DNA of 20,010 bases. It comes from Schleiferiaceae bacterium (GTDB taxonomy: Bacteria > Bacteroidota > Bacteroidia > Flavobacteriales > Schleiferiaceae). The notes under the pieces were generated by a model. That model was not told the origin of the DNA, did not search any database, and saw nothing but the letters and a program-made list of their open reading frames with translations. Below, piece after piece: positions 14,709-20,010 of the stretch. Numbering within the stretch: the stretch's first letter is position 1; each line of letters begins with the position of its first letter. The translations under genes were made by a program, and so were the position numbers. Location of the stretch: contig JAOARK010000426.1 of assembly GCA_025210575.1 (NCBI GenBank), positions 1-20,010 on the forward strand, read 5' to 3'.

Positions 14709-16106
14709 ATGGATGACAGTAGAAACAATACCAAAGATCTAGTTAACCGGTTCGAAGGAATGCTCAAAAGAGATGAAGTACTCTTTTTTGATGTAGAAGA
14801 ATTTGAACAGATCACAGACTATTATTTCCATAAAGGAAACAATAAGTCTGCCCTAGAAGTTATTGAAATGGCTATTCATCAGCATCCAATGAGCGCCATT
14901 TTCCCCATTAAAAGAGCACAGTACTTTACAGCCTACGACAAAATGGAAGAGGCTATGAAAGAATTGGATAAAGCTGCAGCTTTAGAGCCCAACAGCTATG
15001 ATATGCTCGTTGCACGATCTCATATATTCTCAAAACAAGGAAAGCATGGAAGAGCGGTAAACCTTTTAAAGAAGGCGCTTCATGCCGCTGAAGAACCAGC
15101 AGATGTGCATGCGCTGATTGCTGAACAATATCAGTACATGGGTAAATATGAAGAGGCCTTAAAGCATCATCGTCAAGTCATTAAAGTTTTTCATGATGAC
15201 GAAATTGCGTTGTATAACATCGCTTTGTGTTTTGAGATGTTGAATCAATACAAAAAGGCAGTTGACTTCTTTAAAGCCTACATAGATAAATACCCATACT
15301 CTGAAATAGCTTGGTATAACTTAGGTATTGCTTACGCAAGAATGGATGAGCTGAGAAATGCAGCCAACTCTTTTGAGTATTCAATTCTAGTTGACGAACA
15401 TTTCATAGCCGCCTATTTTGAATTAGGCCGAGTATTAGAAAGACTAGGAGATTTTTCTGAAGCAGCTCGGGTATATGAAAACAGCTTTGAGTTCGATGCT
15501 CCTTCAGGTTATTCATACTATAGATTAGGTAATTGCTATAGAAATATGAAGGATCACCAAAAAGCTCTTCGTTACTTTAAAAGAGCAATTAAAGAAGATC
15601 CTGATTTAGACGAAGCTTACATAGAGTTGTCCATGCTGTACATGGATAACGGTAAATTATTGGAGGCTATCTTCTATATTAAAAAAGCAATTGAGCTTGA
15701 TGCTGAAAACCCTGATTACTTCATCATAGCATCAGATGTGTACAAAAGAGGTGGTCTTTATTTAGAAGCCGAAGAATGCTTCAAAAAAGTATTTGAATTA
15801 GGATATGATGAACCTGAAATTTTCATTGAGTATGCTGATCTTTTGCTAGATATGACAGAAACGAAAGCTGCGTTAAACCTCATGAAGAAAGGAATCTTAA
15901 AACATCCTCAATCTGATCTATTAAGGGTTGTGAATGCAGGCTTTCTATATGAATTGGAAAATGTTGAGGCTTGTAGAATTGAATTACAAAAAGGCTTCGA
16001 GTTAAATCCAAAAGCAGAAGAAATCTTCTTTGATGCTTTCCCAGATTATGCAGAAGATCAGATCATAATCGACATGATCAAGAATATTAAAGGAGGGATG
16101 GTCTAG
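14709..16106 (+). CDS. Tetratricopeptide repeat (TPR) protein
   Basis: A 465-residue protein made almost wholly of TPR helix pairs, with no signal peptide, so probably cytoplasmic. About eleven to twelve 34-residue repeats can be followed from about residue 30 to 440; clear ones include YNIALCFEMLNQYKKAVDFF, WYNLGIAYARMDELRNAANS, YYRLGNCYRNMKDHQKALRY and AYIELSMLYMDNGKLLEAIF. Such arrays bind peptide partners; none can be named. The frame stays open back to 14499, which would overlap glmM and its promoter, but the upstream part includes a -7 element and does not look like protein. ATG 14709 (MDDSRNNTKDL) is therefore chosen. The C-terminus is acidic, ending near DMIKNIKGGMV. Nearby glmM gives no functional clue, since it is divergent. 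Confidence 0.9.
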   Translation: MDDSRNNTKDLVNRFEGMLKRDEVLFFDVEEFEQITDYYFHKGNNKSALEVIEMAIHQHPMSAIFPIKRAQYFTAYDKMEEAMKELDKAAALEPNSYDMLVARSHIFSKQGKHGRAVNLLKKALHAAEEPADVHALIAEQYQYMGKYEEALKHHRQVIKVFHDDEIALYNIALCFEMLNQYKKAVDFFKAYIDKYPYSEIAWYNLGIAYARMDELRNAANSFEYSILVDEHFIAAYFELGRVLERLGDFSEAARVYENSFEFDAPSGYSYYRLGNCYRNMKDHQKALRYFKRAIKEDPDLDEAYIELSMLYMDNGKLLEAIFYIKKAIELDAENPDYFIIASDVYKRGGLYLEAEECFKKVFELGYDEPEIFIEYADLLLDMTETKAALNLMKKGILKHPQSDLLRVVNAGFLYELENVEACRIELQKGFELNPKAEEIFFDAFPDYAEDQIIIDMIKNIKGGMV

Positions 16107-16122
16107 CAATAGGCTATCCTTT

Positions 16123-16130
16123 TACATTTG
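16123..16130 (+). promoter_or_regulatory. Promoter -7 element for the DUF368-aroE-DUF349 run
   Basis: TACATTTG, followed by CGGC, matches TAnnTTTG. It is 20 bases ahead of the GTG start at 16151. It implies a separate transcript from the TPR gene. Confidence 0.6.
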
Positions 16131-16150
16131 CGGCACCTAATTGAATTGCC

Positions 16151-17113
16151 GTGAACGAGAACAAATCACTTAAATATTACATCTTACTTTTTCTAAAAGG
16201 CGTTGGCATGGGCGCTGCAAATGTTATCCCAGGCGTTTCTGGTGGAACTATTGCATTTATCACTGGGATTTATGACGACCTGATAAATTCGTTGAAATCT
16301 TTTGATGTTACTGCAATAAAACTACTCACGAAATTTAAGATCAAAGAATTTTTAAATCACATAAACTTCCCATTTTTAGCAGTGCTAATGGGTGGTGTTG
16401 GTGTTAGTCTAATCACCATAGGAAAAGGATTAAAATATTTATTTGAACAAGGTCCCGCTTATGAGATTCAAATTTGGGCTTTCTTTTTTGGGCTCATCCT
16501 GGCTTCAGTAATTTTTGTGGGCAGAACTATTAAAGAATGGAATACCAAAACAATTATCGTTACCGTTTTGGGGGTGGCTATCGCCATTGCACTAGCATTT
16601 ATGAAGCCTGCCTCTCAAAACGAGAGTTTTGCGTACATCATTTTATGTGGTGTAGTTGCCATGAGTAGCATGTTACTTCCCGGTCTTTCAGGTTCATTCG
16701 TATTGATCCTAATGGGGAATTATCAATTGATTATGCTTGAAGCCATTCCAGAGGGAAATCTTAAGATTATTGCCGGTGTGGGTATAGGAGCTGTTCTTGG
16801 TTTTGTAATTCTGGCAAGAGTCATTTCGTATTTATTGAAGAATCATGAAAGTGCAACCATTGGTGGGCTGACTGGTTTTATTTTTGGGTCGTTGCTTATT
16901 ATTTGGCCATGGAAAACGAAAGTATTTCTCACAGATGACGCTGGTGTAGAGATCTTTAAAAAGGGAGAAAAAGTTGTTCAAGGGTATGAATGGTATCTTC
17001 CTAGCATGGAACCTTCAACATTTTTAGCCATTGGCTTGGCGATAACCGGTTTTGCTATGGTGTATATCGTTGAAAAATTGGGTGCTGGTAAAGATATTGA
17101 TGAACAAGCATAA
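16151..17113 (+). CDS. DUF368 membrane protein, candidate polyprenyl-phosphate transporter
   Basis: A 320-residue integral membrane protein with about eight hydrophobic segments. It carries the two inverted signature motifs of DUF368: GAANVIPGVSGGTIAFITGI (residues 21-40) and MLLPGLSGSFVLILMGNY (174-191). DUF368 proteins (PopT) have been reported to return undecaprenyl phosphate from the outer to the inner leaflet, so it would recycle the lipid carrier for peptidoglycan and other envelope polymers. This function is transferred from the family. The start is GTG 16151; the next ATG is at residue 20, already within the first motif. The gene overlaps aroE by 14 bases. The inverted repeat of motifs agrees with an internally duplicated fold. 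Confidence 0.9.
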   Translation: MNENKSLKYYILLFLKGVGMGAANVIPGVSGGTIAFITGIYDDLINSLKSFDVTAIKLLTKFKIKEFLNHINFPFLAVLMGGVGVSLITIGKGLKYLFEQGPAYEIQIWAFFFGLILASVIFVGRTIKEWNTKTIIVTVLGVAIAIALAFMKPASQNESFAYIILCGVVAMSSMLLPGLSGSFVLILMGNYQLIMLEAIPEGNLKIIAGVGIGAVLGFVILARVISYLLKNHESATIGGLTGFIFGSLLIIWPWKTKVFLTDDAGVEIFKKGEKVVQGYEWYLPSMEPSTFLAIGLAITGFAMVYIVEKLGAGKDIDEQA

Positions 17114-17837
17114 GAAATATGGCCTGATTGGAAAGAGTTTAAGTCACTCATTTTCACAATCCTATTTTACAGAGCATATTCAACCTGATCATCCCAATTA
17201 TTCTTATACGCTTTGGGAATTGAATACGATACGCGAAGTTCAAAAACTCATTTCAGATCCCGGTTTGTATGGGTTTAACATCACTATTCCGTACAAAAAA
17301 GAGATTCTGACTTTTGCTGATGAGCTTAGTCATGAGGTAAGAATTATTGGAGCGAGTAATACATTTGAAAAAACATTAAACGGTTGGAAAGCTCACAATA
17401 CAGATGCATTTGGTTTTGAACAAAGCTTAAATCCTCTTCTACGAAAAAACGAAGCTGCATTAATCTTTGGAGATGGAGGAGCTTCTAAAGCCGTTCAATA
17501 TGTCTTGAAGCAGAAAGGTATCCCTTTTCAAATTGTTAACCGCACATCAAAATCTGGGGATATACAGTATGATCAGATTACGGATGAACTCATTGCAAAA
17601 AGCACCTTGCTGATCAACACTACACCTGTTGGAACTTCACCTAATGTAACTGACCTACTTCCCCTTCCCTATTCATCGTTTCATAAAAATCTTATTGTTT
17701 TCGACCTTGTTTATAACCCTGCAGAAACAGCCTTGTTAAAAAAGGCAAAAGATGCTGGTTGTGTCACAAAAAATGGACTCGAAATGTTACATTTACAAGC
17801 TCAAAAGGCTTGGGAAATATGGAACAGGCCTCTTTGA
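17100..17837 (+). CDS. aroE: Shikimate dehydrogenase
   Basis: A 245-residue NADP-dependent enzyme of the shikimate pathway that reduces 3-dehydroshikimate. The substrate-binding S15 and S17 are in GKSLSHSFS, the conserved NITIPYK places the catalytic Lys66, and HNTDAFGF gives Asp102. The nucleotide-binding loop is GDGGASKAV (124-132), followed by NRTSKSG (148-154). NTTPVGTSP, DLVYNPAET and NGLEMLHLQAQKAWEIW finish the domain. The frame opens at 17052, but ATG 17100 gives the standard N-terminus, MNKHKKYGLIG. It overlaps the DUF368 stop by 14 bases. It is shorter than the 270 or so residues of E. coli AroE but normal for Bacteroidota. Confidence 0.93.
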   Translation: MNKHKKYGLIGKSLSHSFSQSYFTEHIQPDHPNYSYTLWELNTIREVQKLISDPGLYGFNITIPYKKEILTFADELSHEVRIIGASNTFEKTLNGWKAHNTDAFGFEQSLNPLLRKNEAALIFGDGGASKAVQYVLKQKGIPFQIVNRTSKSGDIQYDQITDELIAKSTLLINTTPVGTSPNVTDLLPLPYSSFHKNLIVFDLVYNPAETALLKKAKDAGCVTKNGLEMLHLQAQKAWEIWNRPL

Positions 17838-17860
17838 TTTAAAACAATTTTGAATCAATT

Positions 17861-19621
17861 ATGGAAGAAACTAAAAACAACGACCTTAACCAGGAGGGTA
17901 ACGAGGTGAATCCAAATGTGGAATCACAAGCTGAGACTACCCCTGCTGCGGATGCAAAAGAGAACTCAGAGCAAGAAACAAACGCTGAAGCTCAAGTAGC
18001 TGAACAAGATTCAGAACCGGCACAAAAAACGGTTAGCGAAGCAGAAAATCCTTCAGATGAATCTGAAGTGGACACAACTCATGATGAAGTAGAGTCTGAT
18101 GACCATCATGAAGAAGATCAATTTGCAAAGGAAGAACTTGAAATACCTGATTATTCTTCCATGTCTAATGAGGTGCTTGTGAAGGAGGCAAAAAGCTTAC
18201 TCGAAAAAAATGTGGTTTCTGTTAAAGATCACATGGAGGCACTTAAAATTGCTCTTTACAAACATCTGGAAGACGAAAGAAATGCTAAGCTTCATGAGTT
18301 TGTTGAAGCAGGAAATAGTGAAATTGACTTTGAATTTCATCAACCTATTAAAGACGAATTCAAGCAGATATACAACACCTACCGATCTAACAGAGATTCT
18401 TACTACAAAGATTTAAGCCAGCAGTTAGCCACTAACCTTGATGTTAAAAAGCAGATTATAGAAGAAATTAAAGATCTTCCGAACAAGGAAGGTATAAGAG
18501 TACCTGAGAAATACAAGACGTTTAGAGAATTACAAGATCGTTGGCGCGAGGTTGGACCTGTACCTAAAGGTGATTCTGCTACTTTGTATAACAATTATCA
18601 CTTTCATGTGAATAATTTCTACGACTTCTTAAGAATCAGTAATGAGCTAAGAGAGCTTGACTTTAAAAAGAATCTTGCAGCAAAAGAAGAGCTCTGCGAA
18701 AAGGCAGAAGCTATGGGTAAGCAAGAGATTAAGAAAGGGGCTTTTGATGAATTACAAAAACTTCATAAAGCTTGGCGCGAAATAGGACCTGTAGATCGCG
18801 AACATAGCGATGCCATTTGGGAACGTTTTAGCAATGCAACTAAAGCTATTCATCAAAAAAGACACGAATTCTTTGAAGAACTAAAAGTTAACCAAGAAGA
18901 GAAGTTAGTAGAAAAAGAAGCGGTGTGTCAAGAGATTGAAACAATGGTTCAAAAACCAGTTAAATCTCATGGCGCGTGGCAAAAAGCAATAAAAGAACTA
19001 GACGCCTTAAGAGAAAAATTCAAGTCTTTTGGGCCAATACATCATCCTAAAAACGATGAGATCTGGGAGCGTTTTAGAGAAGCGAACCGAATCTTTAATC
19101 GTGCAAAGAACAATTACTATAAAGAGCTTAAAAAGCAGCAGGCAGAAAATCTCAATAGAAAGAAAGCCTTGCTTGAAAAAGTAGAAGCAATTAAAGACAG
19201 TGACAATTGGAGAGAAACCGCAAGTGAATTAAAGCGAATTCAGCAGCAGTGGAAGAAAATTGGATACGTACCTAAAGCTGAATCTGATAAAATCTGGGAA
19301 GCCTTTAGAAATGCTTGTAATCACTTCTTTAATCGCCTTACTGAGCACAACAATAAACAGGATGAAGGTTTTAAAGAAAACCTTACTAAGAAACAGGAAA
19401 TGCTGAAAGATGTGGAAGCATTCAAAGCTTCTGAAGACGGAAAGGCTGATATGGTTAAGTTGCAAGAAATGTCTAAAAAATGGCGATCTATTGGAAGAGT
19501 ACCAAGATCGGACAAGGACATTGAGGTAAAGTTCAGCCAAATCATGGATAAAAACTACGAAGGGTTGAAGTTGGAAAGAAACCAAGGAATCCTGTTGCGT
19601 TTTGAAAACAAACTATCATGA
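17861..19621 (+). CDS. DUF349 repeat protein, interrupted by an in-frame TGA
   Basis: A 586-residue protein up to the stop. Residues 1-100 are acidic and disordered (rich in Glu, Ala, Asp, Gln). Five DUF349 repeats follow, near 219-260, 293-346, 367-425, 447-500 and 528-570; each holds a WREVGPVP/WREIGPV-type core and a helical tail such as IWERFREANRIF. DUF349 proteins are widespread in Bacteroidota and of unknown function. The stop TGA at 19619-19621 falls in the same frame as 100 further codons that contain the usual C-terminal region of the family, so the protein looks truncated. The full frame 17861-19924 would give 687 positions including the TGA, nearer to the family length. The gene starts 23 bases after aroE. 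Confidence 0.88.
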   Translation: MEETKNNDLNQEGNEVNPNVESQAETTPAADAKENSEQETNAEAQVAEQDSEPAQKTVSEAENPSDESEVDTTHDEVESDDHHEEDQFAKEELEIPDYSSMSNEVLVKEAKSLLEKNVVSVKDHMEALKIALYKHLEDERNAKLHEFVEAGNSEIDFEFHQPIKDEFKQIYNTYRSNRDSYYKDLSQQLATNLDVKKQIIEEIKDLPNKEGIRVPEKYKTFRELQDRWREVGPVPKGDSATLYNNYHFHVNNFYDFLRISNELRELDFKKNLAAKEELCEKAEAMGKQEIKKGAFDELQKLHKAWREIGPVDREHSDAIWERFSNATKAIHQKRHEFFEELKVNQEEKLVEKEAVCQEIETMVQKPVKSHGAWQKAIKELDALREKFKSFGPIHHPKNDEIWERFREANRIFNRAKNNYYKELKKQQAENLNRKKALLEKVEAIKDSDNWRETASELKRIQQQWKKIGYVPKAESDKIWEAFRNACNHFFNRLTEHNNKQDEGFKENLTKKQEMLKDVEAFKASEDGKADMVKLQEMSKKWRSIGRVPRSDKDIEVKFSQIMDKNYEGLKLERNQGILLRFENKLS

Positions 19622-19924
19622 TTTCTAGAAAGCAACGACAAGTTTAAGCTTGACAAGGAGTTTGATCTACTTCGTAGAAAAATAGATGAAGCCAAAAAAG
19701 AAATGATGCAACTTCAAAATAATCTAGGCTTTTTTGCGCATGTAGATGAGAAGAACCCTATGGTTAAGGAAGTAAACAAAAATATCAAACGACTTGAAGA
19801 ACAAGTTGAGTCTTTAAAATCGAAGTTGTCTCATGGTAGACAATATGTAAAGAACTTCACCGCTCCAAAAGAAGAATCAAAAGAAGCTCAAGCAGAAAAC
19901 AACGAAGATAATTCTGAAGAATAG
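19622..19924 (+). pseudogene. C-terminal part of the DUF349 protein after the in-frame TGA
   Basis: This 100-codon frame continues the DUF349 gene without a shift. It begins FLESNDKFKLDKEFDLLRRK and carries a conserved C-terminal pattern, RRKIDEAKKEMMQLQNNLGF followed by KNPMVKEVNKNI, then a coiled coil and an acidic tail (EESKEAQAENNEDNSEE). In the relatives I remember this block is joined to the DUF349 repeats. The first ATG is at 19703, after the RRKIDEAKK helix, so an independent start there (73 residues) would lose part of the conserved block. It ends 3 bases before uvrB. It could be a nonsense-mutated tail, a sequence error, or a read-through extension. Confidence 0.7.
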
Positions 19925-19927
19925 TAT

Positions 19928-20010
19928 ATGCAGTTTTCAATAGACTCAGAATTTTCTCCAACTGGAGATCAGCCGCAGGCTATTGAACAATTAGCTGATG
20001 GTGTTAATAA
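19928..20010 (+). CDS. uvrB: UvrABC system protein B, 5' end
   Basis: The first 27 codons of UvrB, the helicase-like damage-verification subunit of nucleotide excision repair. The sequence MQFSIDSEFSPTGDQPQAIE contains the PTGDQPQAI signature that opens UvrB, followed by QLADGVN, and then the window ends. ATG 19928 is 3 bases after the DUF349 3' stop, so it is probably co-transcribed with that gene. Confidence 0.9.
   Translation, partial: MQFSIDSEFSPTGDQPQAIEQLADGVN

Noticed and set aside
16091..16126. Possible terminator after the TPR gene
   Set aside because: GGAT...ATCC with an inner TAGC/GGCTA pairing is broken by mismatches and followed by only four T residues; it is too weak to list.
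19622..19655. Selenocysteine insertion or programmed recoding at the TGA in the DUF349 gene
   Set aside because: Only a short palindrome (TTTCTAGAAA) and a weak 4-bp stem (CAAG...CTTG) follow the TGA, unlike a bacterial SECIS hairpin, and the aligned place in family members is not cysteine as far as I recall. Plain read-through is still open.
1..20010. Search for tRNA, rRNA, CRISPR arrays, insertion sequences, phage or conjugation genes
   Set aside because: None was seen by eye: no spaced direct repeats, no transposase or integrase motifs and no flanking target duplications around hipBA.

Overview
The window looks like a chromosome segment of a low-GC member of the Bacteroidota, most likely Flavobacteriales. 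The evidence is the AT-rich sequence, the near absence of Shine-Dalgarno leaders, repeated TAnnTTTG promoter -7 elements, and families typical of that phylum: carboxypeptidase-like regulatory domain, DUF4252, PadR-PspC, DUF349 and zinc-ribbon_15 proteins. No tRNA, rRNA, CRISPR array, insertion sequence or phage gene was seen, and no gene-free gap exceeds about 220 bases.

Layout. 1-1484 (-): 5' part of the translation factor ettA. 1640-2805 (+): a secreted protein with a carboxypeptidase-like regulatory domain, then a small basic protein of unknown function that has its own promoter and terminator. 2921-7084 (+): a close-packed run of two small secreted proteins, a zinc-ribbon protein, a DinB-like protein, an NTF2-like lipoprotein, type II NADH dehydrogenase and a TANGO2/NRDE protein, several with ATGA or longer overlaps. 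7233-9982 (+): a DUF4252-PadR-PspC operon behind a promoter that carries two matching 21-bp dyads, the probable PadR operators. 10015-11678 (-): a complete hipBA toxin-antitoxin module, convergent with pspC, sharing a bidirectional terminator with it, and preceded by dyads likely to be HipB operators. 11900-14517 (-): a cysteine desulfurase and glmM. 14709-16106 (+): a TPR protein diverging from glmM. 16151-20010 (+): a DUF368 membrane protein, aroE, a DUF349 protein interrupted by an in-frame TGA, and the start of uvrB.

Most of this is ordinary core metabolism: translation, respiration, cell-wall precursor synthesis, sulfur transfer, aromatic synthesis and DNA repair. The accessory part is hipBA. 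No wholly new system was found. The points most worth a second look are the in-frame TGA that separates a conserved C-terminal region from the DUF349 protein, the tandem GTAC-ended dyads ahead of the PadR operon, and the hipBA control region together with its HipB C-terminus, which ends Leu-Glu-Trp as in E. coli HipB.
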